64,000 nt of DNA from Anaerolineales bacterium (GTDB lineage: Bacteria > Chloroflexota > Anaerolineae > Anaerolineales > E44-bin32), in assembly GCA_016927115.1 (NCBI GenBank), contig JAFGNH010000012.1, positions 28,403-92,402 on the forward strand. The letters run 5' to 3'. This document shows, in pieces, positions 1-9,411 of the stretch. Positions within the stretch are counted from its first letter, which is position 1. Every line of letters begins with the position of its first letter. Both the position numbers and the translations under genes were made by a program. Below the pieces are notes generated by a model, which was not told the origin of the DNA, made no database searches, and saw only the letters and a program-made list of their open reading frames with translations.

Positions 1-96
1 TGCTCTGATTCTCCCAAGGAGCGGGATGGTCTCAGGCCGGTTAATCTTGAAGACGATATCAAACTTTATCTGCCTGAAGCGTATCTGGAACCGTAA
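1..96 (+). CDS. C-terminal end of a gene cut by the window edge
   Basis: Frame 1 is open from base 1 and ends at TAA (94-96). It gives about 31 residues ending in LYLPEAYLEP. The composition is acidic and protein-like, and the reading frame enters from outside the window, so this is probably the tail of a rightward gene. Too little is present to name a product. It is not in the ORF track because it has no start codon here. Confidence 0.4.
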   Translation, partial: CSDSPKERDGLRPVNLEDDIKLYLPEAYLEP

Positions 97-465
97 CCCG
101 GAAAAAACAGCAGCCGATTCATGTGTTGGTAAGCAGAGATCCTTATTAACCATACGCCCAGTTCTAAGCCTGTATGTGTACGATTTGGTGCAGAAAAATC
201 ACGGGAATATCAAGCGATATTCAAGGCGGACAACTGGACTGGCAGTCAGCCAGCACAGCTTTTCTGTCACCCCATTGTCAGTTCTTTCCCGGTTGGGATG
301 CTATACTTAAGCATGTGAGTATGCTGGCAATCCTGGTGTGGAATTCAAATCGGGAGAGCTGGTATTGTTTCCGAAGTGCGAAAACAGTTCACTGTTCTTG
401 ATACATTACGGGAAATTATCCATAACATCCCGGTACATCGCGGAAAAAATTAATCAGGAGGTTCC
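97..465. other. gene-free stretch before the SPFH gene
   Basis: The small ORFs listed here (26-310 and 174-401) have no ribosome binding site, overlap in different frames and show no recognisable protein pattern. I see no tRNA or convincing terminator. The promoter of the SPFH gene presumably lies in the last part, but no clear -35/-10 pair stands out. Confidence 0.4.
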
Positions 466-1518
466 ATGAATATCGCAGTTGTAATTAGAGGTATTGCTAC
501 ACTATCGTGGGTTGCCGCATTGGTTGTAATAGGCCTGGCGGTATTTCAATCAGCACGTGGAAAGAACCTGAAATCTGCTGGCGGATTGATCATCGGTGCG
601 ATCGTGCTGGCGCTCTTGCTGACAACATTGGGGTCCGGTATGGTTTTTGTTCAACCGGAGGAGCGCGGTATTGTGATTTCAGCCGTTACACCGAATGGCT
701 ATCGGACCACAGCCATGCAGCCCGGGCTGCACTGGGTCATACCCTTTGCTGAATCAGTAGTAGTCTATCCGATCTCCAAGCAGACATACACCATGTCGAT
801 AGCCGGGGAGGAAGGGCAGGTACAGGGAGATGATTCGGTTGCTGCCCGTACGTCCGACGGACAGGAAGTTTATATCGATGCTTCTGTTATCTATGCTGTT
901 GACTCCAATCAGATTATCGATGTGCATATCACCTGGCAAGACCGATATGCTGACGATCTGGTACGGCCTCTTGCACGCGGTGTAATCCGGGACCAGGCAA
1001 GTCAATTTGGTGTGGAAGAAATCTACAGCGAAAAACGAGCTGAATTAATAAAGGATATTACTTCTGATCTGGAAGAGCTTTTTAAAGCGAATGGCATAAT
1101 CCTGCATGATTTTGTGCTTCGCAATATTACCTTCTCGTCCGAGTATGCCGCATCTGTGGAGCAGAAGCAGATTGCAGAGCAGCGTGCACAGGAAGCCCAG
1201 TTAACGGTTGAGCAGCGCAGGCAGGAAGCGGAACAAGCCCGCCAGGTTGCACAGGGTCAGGCTGATGCAGCTGTGATCGCAGCAGAGGGACGGGCAGAAT
1301 CCCGTCTGATTGAAGCAGAAGCCGAAGCAGAAGCTTTGCGAATGATTGCCGCAGCTTTGCTGGATAATCCTGATCTGCTGACATTTGAGTATATCCAGAA
1401 ACTGGCACCCGGCATCGAAGTTATGCTTGTGCCGAACGATTCCCCATACCTGCTGCCTCTTCCATCATTGGGAGCAACGACGACTGTACCTGCTACAACA
1501 ATTCCTGACTCGGAGTGA
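466..1518 (+). CDS. SPFH/band 7 (prohibitin-like) membrane protein
   Basis: A 350-residue membrane-anchored scaffold protein of the SPFH/prohibitin superfamily. Two hydrophobic segments (about residues 10-28 and 38-60) are followed by a band 7 domain (about 65-230), with the typical PEERGIV and PGLHWVIPF patterns. A long Ala/Gln/Glu-rich coiled coil (about 230-295) carries repeated AEQRAQEAQ-like text, and the tail is Thr-rich. Such proteins form large oligomers at the membrane and often act with proteases or organise membrane domains; no protease partner (NfeD or FtsH) is adjacent here. The start is supported by AGGAGG seven bases upstream. It is monocistronic, with a clear terminator just downstream. 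The family call is firm; the specific role is unknown. Confidence 0.9.
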   Translation: MNIAVVIRGIATLSWVAALVVIGLAVFQSARGKNLKSAGGLIIGAIVLALLLTTLGSGMVFVQPEERGIVISAVTPNGYRTTAMQPGLHWVIPFAESVVVYPISKQTYTMSIAGEEGQVQGDDSVAARTSDGQEVYIDASVIYAVDSNQIIDVHITWQDRYADDLVRPLARGVIRDQASQFGVEEIYSEKRAELIKDITSDLEELFKANGIILHDFVLRNITFSSEYAASVEQKQIAEQRAQEAQLTVEQRRQEAEQARQVAQGQADAAVIAAEGRAESRLIEAEAEAEALRMIAAALLDNPDLLTFEYIQKLAPGIEVMLVPNDSPYLLPLPSLGATTTVPATTIPDSE

Positions 1519-1571
1519 GCCGGCTGCAGGCAGAGTTTGAATACAATTGAAAATCAGGCTCAGTAGAACGA

Positions 1572-1608
1572 ACGAGTCACCTGAGGATTTGGTGGCTCGT
1601 TATTTTTT
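1572..1608 (+). terminator. intrinsic terminator after the SPFH gene
   Basis: Stem ACGAGTCACC (1572-1581) pairs with GGTGGCTCGT (1591-1600) with one G-T wobble around a 9-base loop. TATTTTTT follows directly. It lies 54 bases past the SPFH stop codon and also separates that gene from the convergent phosphodiesterase-like gene. Confidence 0.85.
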
Positions 1609-1665
1609 ACGTAACTGGTATGGTGGAATCTCCAGGGGGAAAATTCTACCAAAGAATGAACTGTG

Positions 1666-2943
1666 TCAGATGAGGAACCCTGCGAGCGGAACAATCATCT
1701 CATCCGAAGAGAGACCTCCGTGCCTGCCCTCGAGTGGATTAGGCCTGTCCCCCCACCATAAATAGCTGTTTCCGGTGCCGATACCAACAAGATCACCAAT
1801 TCTGTCTGCTGAAGCCGGGGAGGGGTTCCCTGGCCCGAAAAATCCCTGATCCAGGAGTTGATGGGAATCGAGCAGTACAAAGGTATCTCCCCAGGTTTTG
1901 TGGAAGTATTGTTTTACTGCGTTTACCTGCCCCGGGCGAATGTGAAGGAACGTTAACCGGTTTTCGCCAGTGGGATACAGATGGAGGAGCTGCAGGAGGT
2001 CGGGATGGTTGGACAGATCAAAAACGGGATCTTTCGGTGTGGAAATCTGGCCGTGATCGGCTGTCAGCAGCAGCAATGTGTGGTTGTTTGAGCCGCTGAA
2101 TGGTTTGAGGAAATGTTCCTCCATGGTTCGAATGAACAGATCAAATTCTGCCCGGGTGTATTCACTATCCGGGCTGCGATGGTGAGACATCGTATCAATA
2201 CCGGCATAGTATGCCCAGATAAAACGGCGCCGTGAGGGACGTTTTTCCACCAGTGTGCGCAGGTTGATCCACATTTCCGGGAGAGAGCTGAATCCCGCGG
2301 CCTGCACATCTGCATAATGCATACGTGAAAGCCCTGAGTGTTTGATGTATTTATTGAGAAAGGCGTAGGTTGAAATGCCATACTGGCTGAACAACGTTCC
2401 GAGTGTGCGGCCGTTCGTGGCAGTCTCCGGGTCGAAGCCAGCTTTATAAAGGAGCCCTTGTTCATGAGGCATCATGATTGGTGAATGACTTATCATGTTT
2501 GTTACAATGCCGATTTCTTTCAGAAAGAGTTCATACCCAAGGATGGCATGCTCGGCAGGGCTTCGGCCAGTCCAGAGCGTTGTAAGGACTGAGCAGGTCG
2601 TTGATGGTATAACAGAGGTAAGTGCCTGTATAAAACCATCCTCCACCAGCCGATTCTGCAGCGGGTGATTCTGAATCCAGTTCTGGAAACGGCTAAAAGA
2701 AAGTCCATCCAGGAGGCAGACGATGACCTGGGTGATGTCGGAACTGGATTGGAGAAAAGGATTCTCCAGAGACTGGTGAGGAAGTTCGGGGCACCCGAGT
2801 ATGGAAGCGACAGTTGAAGGAAGATTCAATAAAGAAAAACCCGTATACCAGGGATGGATCAATTCCGCAGGAAGGTTGAGTTCCGGAAATCGAGCTGCTT
2901 TGATGGCTTTGATATTTTCGATATGGTTGTCTGGTTTTTGCAT
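1666..2943 (-). CDS. alkaline-phosphatase-superfamily phosphodiesterase/nucleotide pyrophosphatase-like protein
   Basis: A 425-residue protein of the type I phosphodiesterase/nucleotide pyrophosphatase branch of the alkaline phosphatase superfamily. Metal and nucleophile signatures are visible in order: CLLDGLSF (Asp about residue 79), VIPSTTCSVLTTLWTG with the presumed Thr nucleophile (about 115), AGIDTMSHH (metal Asp and His), TADHGQ and a late RHGG. These are the usual residues for two-zinc phosphate-ester hydrolysis. There is no signal peptide, so the enzyme appears cytoplasmic; the substrate cannot be told from sequence. The gene is transcribed alone towards the SPFH gene. The start is the first ATG of the frame and gives a normal N-terminus. 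Confidence 0.85.
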   Translation of the reverse strand: MQKPDNHIENIKAIKAARFPELNLPAELIHPWYTGFSLLNLPSTVASILGCPELPHQSLENPFLQSSSDITQVIVCLLDGLSFSRFQNWIQNHPLQNRLVEDGFIQALTSVIPSTTCSVLTTLWTGRSPAEHAILGYELFLKEIGIVTNMISHSPIMMPHEQGLLYKAGFDPETATNGRTLGTLFSQYGISTYAFLNKYIKHSGLSRMHYADVQAAGFSSLPEMWINLRTLVEKRPSRRRFIWAYYAGIDTMSHHRSPDSEYTRAEFDLFIRTMEEHFLKPFSGSNNHTLLLLTADHGQISTPKDPVFDLSNHPDLLQLLHLYPTGENRLTFLHIRPGQVNAVKQYFHKTWGDTFVLLDSHQLLDQGFFGPGNPSPASADRIGDLVGIGTGNSYLWWGDRPNPLEGRHGGLSSDEMIVPLAGFLI

Positions 2944-3318
2944 TGGTCCTTCCCGGGTGGCTTATTACAGCCTTTCTGGAAATTGTAGCTTATTTTTACT
3001 GAAATATACCTTTAGATTCATGCCCTGGTTCATGACAGGGTTTTAATATCAGGCTGAAAACAATGTATTGTTTTGCCGGAGTTTTGGGATAGGAGTAAAC
3101 AAGATACCATTGGAAAAGGCGGGAATCTGAATCGGGGTTGGGCCGTCGATCCTGTTTACCGGTCGGGTTTGCACTCTGTTTGCCTTGAAAAAACCGGATT
3201 TCCATGAGAATATTTGCCGATTCACATATGTGTTTGAATATGGTCCGAACTATGATTGATTCTGGGTTTCTTTTCTTGAGTGAATTTAAGAAGGAAGTGG
3301 AAGGGGTGTGTAAGAGAT
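2944..3318. other. divergent intergenic region
   Basis: This 375-base region separates the leftward phosphodiesterase-like gene from the rightward ParB/USP gene. The minus-strand ORFs at 2996-3472 and 3222-3470 run into the USP coding region in another frame and look like shadows. The divergent promoters should lie here, but I see no strong consensus pair. Confidence 0.4.
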
Positions 3319-5049
3319 ATGAATAAATTCGACATGCTGCGATCGGCCGCTCTAGATTTCCAGCAATCACGCCGACGGGCGCAAATGGAAGCGGTCTTGA
3401 GCAGGTTGTCCGGCCGTCCAACCGAATTACTCCCGTACGAAGAGATCCGGAAAAAACTGCGGCTTGGCACAAGTGTGGATCAGGGTGTAGAGGCTGTCCC
3501 TATTGATTCAATCATAGGTAGTGTGGGTCGGTATCAGGATTTTACCCGCAGCTTTCTTCCGAGGCATGATAGTGATCGTGAGCGCTGGGCACGGGTAAAA
3601 GCCGGTGTATCTGATTTGAGTGGGCTGCCGCCTGTGGAACTATACCGGGTAGGGGAGGCTTATTTTGTTCTCGATGGACATCATCGGATTTCAGTGGCAA
3701 AACAGGTCGGAGCAACACATATCGAGGCTTACATCCGTGAGGTGCCTTCCCGGGTTTCTCTGACACCCGAAACAAACGCACGAGAGTTGATCCTAAAATA
3801 TGAGTATGCAGATTTTCTATATGAAACCGGATTCGACCAGGAATTTCCTGATGTGGAACTTCTGATTACAGAACCCGGGTTGTATCGGGCCCTGAAAGAA
3901 CATATTGACGTGCACCGCTATTACATGGGATTGGATCAGGAACGAGAAATACCCTATTCTGAAGCTGTACGGCATTGGTACGAGGGAGTATATCAACCGG
4001 TGATCCAGGTCATTCAGAACCTGGGCGTGCTGCAGGATTTTCCGAATCGGACAGAGACCGATCTTTATCTATGGGTAGCGGATCATCGGGTAGAGTTGGA
4101 AGAAGAGCTTGGATCTCCTATTACGACAGCTGCAGCGGTCAGCGATCTGGCCTCACGAAAGAGTCTGACACCGTTGAGAGTGGCCAGCAGAATTGGAAAC
4201 TGGCTGCATGACAAACTTCTGCCTGATGCTATCGAATCCGGCCCAAAACCTGGTATCTGGAGAGAAGAACTGGGATCTGACCCACAGTCCTCCCTCTTTC
4301 CTTCGATTCTGGTGCCGCTCAGCGAGCTGGACACCGAATGGCAGGCGCTTGAACAGGCGCTGTTTGTGGCAAGCAGGGAAAACAGCTTGATTCATGGCAT
4401 CTATGTGCAAACACAGGAAGACAGGCCGGTAGAAACAATTGAACGTTTACGTGAAGGGTTTAATGCGCGTTTGTCGGAAGCGGGCATCGAAGGGCAGTTT
4501 GTGCTTGAGAAGGGAACGATCTCGCGAACGATATGTGATCGAGCCCGCTGGAATAATCTGGTTGTGGTTTATGCCGCACATCCTCCGGCGGACCGGCCGA
4601 TGGATCGGTTGAGCTCCGGGTTGAGGATGATGATACACCGCTGCCCCCGGCCGATCCTGGTTGTTCCACAGCGGGCACGCCCCCTCAATCGAATTCTGCT
4701 GGCATATAACGACAGCCCGAAGGCACAGGAGGCGCTTTTTGTTGCGGCCTATTTCGCCGGGGTCTGGAAGTGTGATCTGACGGTTTTATCGATGGCGGAA
4801 AAAGGAAGATTGAACTATAACTGGCTGGATGATGCCAGGAGATACCTCGAACACCACCAGGTCCATGCCTCATTCCACCATAAGTTTGGCAGTGTTCCAC
4901 GGGTTATCGAAAGGGCTGCTGCCCAGTATCACAGCGATATTATTCTGATAGGTGGCTATAAAGCCTCCCCTATTACCGAAGTTATGCTTGGAAGCAAGGT
5001 TGATGACCTTATGCGCAGTTCAGATTTTCCACTGCTCGTATGCAGTTGA
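3319..5049 (+). CDS. ParB/sulfiredoxin-like domain fused to tandem universal stress protein domains
   Basis: A protein of about 576 residues. Near residues 90-140 is a ParB/sulfiredoxin-like segment with FVLDGHHRISVAKQVG, the GxxRxxA-type loop of that fold. A helical middle region follows, then two universal stress protein (UspA-like) domains (about 330-445 and 450-576). Each USP domain has the conserved C-terminal RPILVVPQ/FPLLVCS strand, and the second has a GGYKASPITEVMLGS nucleotide-loop-like pattern. I choose the ATG at 3319 over the GTG at 3280 because a purine-rich AAGGGG tract precedes it and the preceding residues look non-native. USP domains bind ATP or respond to stress; the combined function is unknown. 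A terminator follows. The domain call is good; the function is open. Confidence 0.8.
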   Translation: MNKFDMLRSAALDFQQSRRRAQMEAVLSRLSGRPTELLPYEEIRKKLRLGTSVDQGVEAVPIDSIIGSVGRYQDFTRSFLPRHDSDRERWARVKAGVSDLSGLPPVELYRVGEAYFVLDGHHRISVAKQVGATHIEAYIREVPSRVSLTPETNARELILKYEYADFLYETGFDQEFPDVELLITEPGLYRALKEHIDVHRYYMGLDQEREIPYSEAVRHWYEGVYQPVIQVIQNLGVLQDFPNRTETDLYLWVADHRVELEEELGSPITTAAAVSDLASRKSLTPLRVASRIGNWLHDKLLPDAIESGPKPGIWREELGSDPQSSLFPSILVPLSELDTEWQALEQALFVASRENSLIHGIYVQTQEDRPVETIERLREGFNARLSEAGIEGQFVLEKGTISRTICDRARWNNLVVVYAAHPPADRPMDRLSSGLRMMIHRCPRPILVVPQRARPLNRILLAYNDSPKAQEALFVAAYFAGVWKCDLTVLSMAEKGRLNYNWLDDARRYLEHHQVHASFHHKFGSVPRVIERAAAQYHSDIILIGGYKASPITEVMLGSKVDDLMRSSDFPLLVCS

Positions 5050-5098
5050 TCTAATTTCACCATCCTGATCCTTCCAGGGCATTGATGTCTGTTTTCAG

Positions 5099-5123
5099 AA
5101 CAGCAAAGGGAAGCTGTTTTTTT
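5099..5123 (+). terminator. intrinsic terminator after the ParB/USP gene
   Basis: AACAGC (5099-5104) and GCTGTT (5113-5118) form a short stem closed by a purine loop. It runs straight into TTTTTTT. The stem is only six pairs, but placement 50 bases after the stop codon and the T run support it. Confidence 0.65.
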
Positions 5124-5292
5124 ATTTACTTGATGAACTGCATTCAGGAGTATATTTAAAAGTTAAAGGCCGCTTGACAGCTTTTCGGGTTTGAAGGAGA
5201 CTATCATAAGTGGAATCTGTGATTTTGAATTGCAGTTCAGCGGAAATTCAAATTCTCTACCCATACGTTGAAAGTGTTTGAGGAGATAAGCC

Positions 5293-6066
5293 ATGTATTC
5301 AGGGCAGGAAAAAGTACTTATAATTGACGACGATCCCCTGATGGCAAAAATGGTTGAAGGGCACCTTAAGGTTGCCAAATTCAAAACAAGGTATGCAACC
5401 GATGGCGGACAGGGGATCCTGATCGCCAGAGATTGGGATCCGGATTTGGTCCTGCTTGATGTTATGATGCCAGGTATGGATGGTTTTACAACATGCGCCC
5501 GCCTGCGCGAATTTTCTTCGGTACCCGTCATCATCCTGACGGCCAAGGGTGAAGAACGGGATAAAGTGCGCGGATTGGATGCGGGCGCTGATGACTATAT
5601 TGTGAAACCCTTTTCAGCACAGGAACTGCTTGCCAGGGTCAGAGCTGTGCTAAGGCGTGCAGAGCAGACTAATTTTTCCAAATTTCCACAAAGATATTTC
5701 CGCCATTATGATCTGATGATAGATCTTGCGCGAGCCGAGGTCACTGCAGATGAAGTCCCTGTTTCTCTTACGGCAACAGAATACAGGCTCCTTCAGACTC
5801 TCTCGGATTCAATTGGCAAAGTGCTCAGCCCTGAAGAACTCCTCTCCCGTGTATGGGGGGTGGACTATCGTAAGGAGAAGGAGATCCTCTGGGTTACCCT
5901 AAGCAGACTGCGGCAGAAAATCGAAAAGGATCCCAGAAATCCGGTTCATATTGTGACCCGGCAGGGCCTGGGCTACCTGATGCCGAGTGAAACAAATGAA
6001 TCGGAGCAGGGGGATACTGCAGATATGGACCAGTTCGATCCTGATACAAGGCCTCCTGCTGCCTGA
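5293..6066 (+). CDS. OmpR/PhoB-family response regulator (orphan)
   Basis: A 257-residue two-component response regulator. The receiver domain (about 6-120) has the acidic pair IDDDP, phospho-acceptor Asp56 in VLLDVMMPGMDG, the conserved Thr in ILTAKG and Lys105 in YIVKPF. A winged-helix output domain (about 130-232) follows, ending in the HIVTRQGLGYLM wing. The C-terminus continues about 25 residues as an acidic, Pro-containing tail not usual for the family. The start is supported by GAGGAGA upstream. No histidine kinase is adjacent, so the partner is elsewhere or is one of the kinases at about 10 or 47 kb; nothing shows which. It is closely similar in layout to the second regulator in this window (46389-47108). 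Confidence 0.92.
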   Translation: MYSGQEKVLIIDDDPLMAKMVEGHLKVAKFKTRYATDGGQGILIARDWDPDLVLLDVMMPGMDGFTTCARLREFSSVPVIILTAKGEERDKVRGLDAGADDYIVKPFSAQELLARVRAVLRRAEQTNFSKFPQRYFRHYDLMIDLARAEVTADEVPVSLTATEYRLLQTLSDSIGKVLSPEELLSRVWGVDYRKEKEILWVTLSRLRQKIEKDPRNPVHIVTRQGLGYLMPSETNESEQGDTADMDQFDPDTRPPAA

Positions 6067-6090
6067 TTCCATCAGCATTTGTGTTTTTTT
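6057..6090 (+). terminator. possible weak terminator at the end of the response regulator gene
   Basis: TGCTG (6057-6061) can pair with CAGCA (6073-6077). A T-rich run with TTTTTTT follows within a few bases. The stem is short and begins inside the stop region of the gene, so this is tentative. Confidence 0.3.
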
Positions 6091-6214
6091 CATTCACCGG
6101 CAGCCAGGTATTAATTCATGATGGAACAACCCCATTAGATATCCTTTCCTGTCGGGTTAGTCATTCTGCCAGCCCAGGTTTCCTGAATAATTCCGTCAGA
6201 CCACAAATCTCTCT

Positions 6215-8563
6215 TCATGGATTGGTATCAGGATAATATTCAGTTTCAACCCATAGAGAAACCCCATCTGTCGATAGTGTGATCCACCCATGTTGATCTG
6301 TGCGCAGCACTGTCCGCTGCTGCAGCTGTTCGAGGATATTGTGATGTGGTGTATTCTTTTCTGCGCCGGGCTCGACGAAGAGAAGAACAAGAGAAGGATC
6401 CAGGATTTTCAGGAGAGCAGAGGGGTTTGTGGCCAGACCACCACTACCGGGCAGAATTGCAGCAGAAACCTGTTCGATATCAGATAGCGAAGAAAGATTG
6501 TAAACCATATCTGTATCTTCACCCTGTGTCAGAAAAAGGCGGAAATTACCATACTGCACAAGATAAGCGGAGCCGTTCTCTCCCACGTAGATGATTTTCA
6601 GGATTACACCATCATGGAAGTCTAAAATACTACCGGATTTCATCACCTGTGTCGGGATTTCCTTGCTGGCAATCAAGGCGGAGATAGAGCTGTACGTGGG
6701 TGATGTTCTGGTGGTTGAGAGCAGGATGCGGCTGATGCTGTATTGCTCCGCAACACCTGGAAATCCTGCCGTTGTTTGTTCTGCAGAAGTCCCCAGCAGC
6801 AACCAATCGATCCGGGTAAAGAATGGGGAAAGGCGCATTCCAAGTGCTTCGGACAGGGTTATTGGGCTGTCTCCACAACCCAGCAGCACCGTCCGGCCCG
6901 CAGGTGATTGAATGAGGAGCGTTTCGGATTGCCCTGCGGGGATGAGAGTTATACGCAATCTGGAATCCGACCGGCCCGCCCAGGCAGTCCAGACCAGGAA
7001 GCAGCAGAGTGCAGCAGCTGCCAGGCCGGAACTCACAGGAATGGCGGCGGTTTTTTGGAGGATCTTTTTCCCAGTCCGGTTCGTGGCAAGAAAGGTTCCT
7101 GCAATCAGGAGGACGAAGTAGAACAGGATCACAGGGAGAGAATTGCCGGCCAGGGGGATAGTTGCACTTTTAAAAGATGAAAAAAAGGAGACAGTCCGTG
7201 TGGTCAGGCTCAGTAACGGCCATGTAACCCGGGCTGCAAGCTGCCCGGCTGGTCTGCAGATCATTCCAACGAGGACAGATACACCTCCCAGGATCATAAT
7301 CATGGGCTGGGCAGGCAGGATGATGGGATTAACAAGGAGGGAGCTGACCGGGATTTGATGAAAGTAAGTCATTGTAAGGGGCATCGTTGTCAGTTGAGCA
7401 GCGAAGGTAAGCAGGACACATTCATTGATCAATGATGTGATTCTGGCTGTTTTACTTTCAGAGAGGACGCGTGATACCTGCCGGCGGAACCCATCCTCGA
7501 GGATCGGGCCATAATAGAGCAGGCCAAGTGTTGCAAAAGCTGAGAGCTGGAAACCAACGTCTTCCAGTATATCGGGATCCTTTAGTGTCATTAGGAAGAC
7601 AGCTGCAGCCAGCGCATTATAACCTTGATTCTGGCGCCCAATCAGCCTGGCGACCAGGCTGACAGCGACCATAAGCGCAGCTCGAACAACTGCTGCATCA
7701 GCACCAACAAGGATGGTATACAGGCAGATTGATATGCCTGCAGCAATTATTCCTGCCCGCCGTCCAAGCCAGGAACGCAGCATGTTCAGAATTACAGCGG
7801 AAATCAGGGTGATATTGAATCCTGAAATTGCGATGATATGTGCTGTGCCGGTATTTTGAAAGGCTTCCATCATGCTGGTGGATATGCCACCTTCAATACC
7901 AAGCAGGATCCCGCTGAGCAGAGAAGCTTCGGGGTCAGGGTACAGGGACTGCAGGGTGAAATGCGCACGAGAACGGAAAAGGAATAGCGCTTTACGTATC
8001 GGGTGGGACCAGCTCCGCCTGCAAATTTCACTTTCCCTGCTGTAGAGTAAAGTGTAAATATCCTCTCTGGCCAGGTAATCACGATAGGAAAAACCTTCAA
8101 AAACAGGCGGCGATGCAGGCAGGCCGTAGACCCGGATGATATCGGCGTACTGAAAATCTGATACAGCCCGGGTGTATACCAGGGCTTTTCCTGTAACAGT
8201 TACCAGCTGCCCATCTCTTCCGGGGCGAAGTTGATCCACTTCCAGCAAAAAACGGATATTCCGGTCAAGGACCTCTGGCGGGGAGATGATTTTCCCGGTT
8301 ATGGTAAGTGGATAACCCAGATCGTTATATTGGCTTATATGAAAAGGAGGCTCTCTCCATCCGGCAATGCTTTGATATATTGCGCCTGATTCAAAGAATA
8401 GCAGGAAGAGGAAAAAACGCCTGGCGGCTGGGGCTTTGCGCAGGATAATTATGCTGATAGCAGAAACACAGCCAAGAATCAGCCAACACCAGAATGCAAA
8501 AGAAAGCAGCTTGGAACAGATAATTCCACCGCACCAGAATATGCAGAGAAAAAAAAGAAGCAT
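6215..8563 (-). CDS. comEC: ComEC/Rec2-family DNA-uptake membrane channel with a degenerate C-terminal domain
   Basis: About 782 residues. ComEC forms the inner-membrane channel that passes single-stranded DNA into the cytoplasm in natural transformation. N-terminal hydrophobic segments and a DUF4131-like region are followed by the competence core with GILLGIEGGIS, HIIAISGFNITLI and GADAAVVRAALM, all diagnostic of the family. The C-terminal part occupies the place of the metallo-beta-lactamase-like nuclease domain, but the metal motif HxHxDH is replaced by GTSAEQT and the usual DVGQGD reads IPAGQSE, so a zinc nuclease is unlikely. The start ATG at 8563 is preferred over 8602 because AAGGGGGGAACC precedes it. 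No other competence gene is in the window. Confidence 0.88.
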   Translation of the reverse strand: MLLFFLCIFWCGGIICSKLLSFAFWCWLILGCVSAISIIILRKAPAARRFFLFLLFFESGAIYQSIAGWREPPFHISQYNDLGYPLTITGKIISPPEVLDRNIRFLLEVDQLRPGRDGQLVTVTGKALVYTRAVSDFQYADIIRVYGLPASPPVFEGFSYRDYLAREDIYTLLYSRESEICRRSWSHPIRKALFLFRSRAHFTLQSLYPDPEASLLSGILLGIEGGISTSMMEAFQNTGTAHIIAISGFNITLISAVILNMLRSWLGRRAGIIAAGISICLYTILVGADAAVVRAALMVAVSLVARLIGRQNQGYNALAAAVFLMTLKDPDILEDVGFQLSAFATLGLLYYGPILEDGFRRQVSRVLSESKTARITSLINECVLLTFAAQLTTMPLTMTYFHQIPVSSLLVNPIILPAQPMIMILGGVSVLVGMICRPAGQLAARVTWPLLSLTTRTVSFFSSFKSATIPLAGNSLPVILFYFVLLIAGTFLATNRTGKKILQKTAAIPVSSGLAAAALCCFLVWTAWAGRSDSRLRITLIPAGQSETLLIQSPAGRTVLLGCGDSPITLSEALGMRLSPFFTRIDWLLLGTSAEQTTAGFPGVAEQYSISRILLSTTRTSPTYSSISALIASKEIPTQVMKSGSILDFHDGVILKIIYVGENGSAYLVQYGNFRLFLTQGEDTDMVYNLSSLSDIEQVSAAILPGSGGLATNPSALLKILDPSLVLLFVEPGAEKNTPHHNILEQLQQRTVLRTDQHGWITLSTDGVSLWVETEYYPDTNP

Positions 8564-8791
8564 GGTTCCCCCCTTACTCTTCTTATGCTTATGATTATAC
8601 ATGGTGATGCGAATAAGTTAACCGAAATCCGGCCATGGTCGGATAAGGCTGTGATATGATGAGATTGTTTCCGCCACAGATGAAGGAAACGAACACGGGA
8701 TCTCATTGCCTGTATGGTTTCCCCGGTTTGCGTTCTGAAACCGTCTGTGGGGATAAACCAACGGCCGGAGCGGTTCCAGCAGGATGGAGAC

Positions 8792-9325
8792 ATGACCATA
8801 CAAAATCAGGTGCATCTCTACACCAGTTACTTTACGATTTATGGGGAGGTTACTCCTGGCCCGGCCGGTATGTACAGCCATATGAATCTACCCACATCTT
8901 CGCATCTCGAACTCAGCAATGCCGACATTATTCCACTATTTAAACTCTCAAGCGAGCCTGTGCACCGGGATCGGTTGTGGTTGGTGAAAGAAAAGGTTGT
9001 CGTTGTGGTATTGGAGCGGGTATCAGAAATGGGCACTTCGAATCTGTCCCGCCGCGGCTTTACCCGGCCATTTCCACATTGGGTGCGGGCCGAAGTGGGG
9101 GATTATGAACTTACAGGTGTTCTTCAGCTGGGAGGTAACTTCGAGTTTGGTGAGGTGATAAGCAAGGGGGAGAGGAACTTTATCCCTTTATATAAGGCAA
9201 GATTGGGCTCAGCATTGTATCCTGCTGTGAATGTTGAAATGCCCGTAATGTTGTTCAATCGCAAGTGGCTCCAGGGGATGGCCCTGCTCACGCCGCGGGA
9301 AATACCGGAAGGAGAGACAGTGTAA
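8792..9325 (+). CDS. protein of unknown function, paralogue of the 9412-9957 product
   Basis: A soluble protein of about 177 residues with no family I recognise. It aligns over its whole length with the convergent neighbour at 9412-9957. Shared text includes YTS, TPxxxGxYS, NxxTSS, a central HW, GxYEL.G, FxPLYxAxL and a C-terminal VMLFNRK. The spacing and order are the same, so the two are paralogues. I start at the ATG at 8792 (GGATGGAGAC upstream) rather than 8714, because this makes the N-terminus match the paralogue. There are no membrane segments and no catalytic motif. Predicted strands and conserved Gly/Tyr suggest a beta-rich fold, but that is inference. Confidence 0.7.
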   Translation: MTIQNQVHLYTSYFTIYGEVTPGPAGMYSHMNLPTSSHLELSNADIIPLFKLSSEPVHRDRLWLVKEKVVVVVLERVSEMGTSNLSRRGFTRPFPHWVRAEVGDYELTGVLQLGGNFEFGEVISKGERNFIPLYKARLGSALYPAVNVEMPVMLFNRKWLQGMALLTPREIPEGETV

Positions 9326-9411
9326 CAGGATCGGCTGTCTGTCTTCCGTATCAGATCATGAAGACGGTTAGCGTTGGAACTCATGGAGACACAGGTCCCG
9401 GGGAACAGAAA

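Noticed and set aside
2996-3472. 158-codon minus-strand ORF
   Set aside because: Overlaps the start of the ParB/USP gene; no ribosome binding site and random-looking composition.
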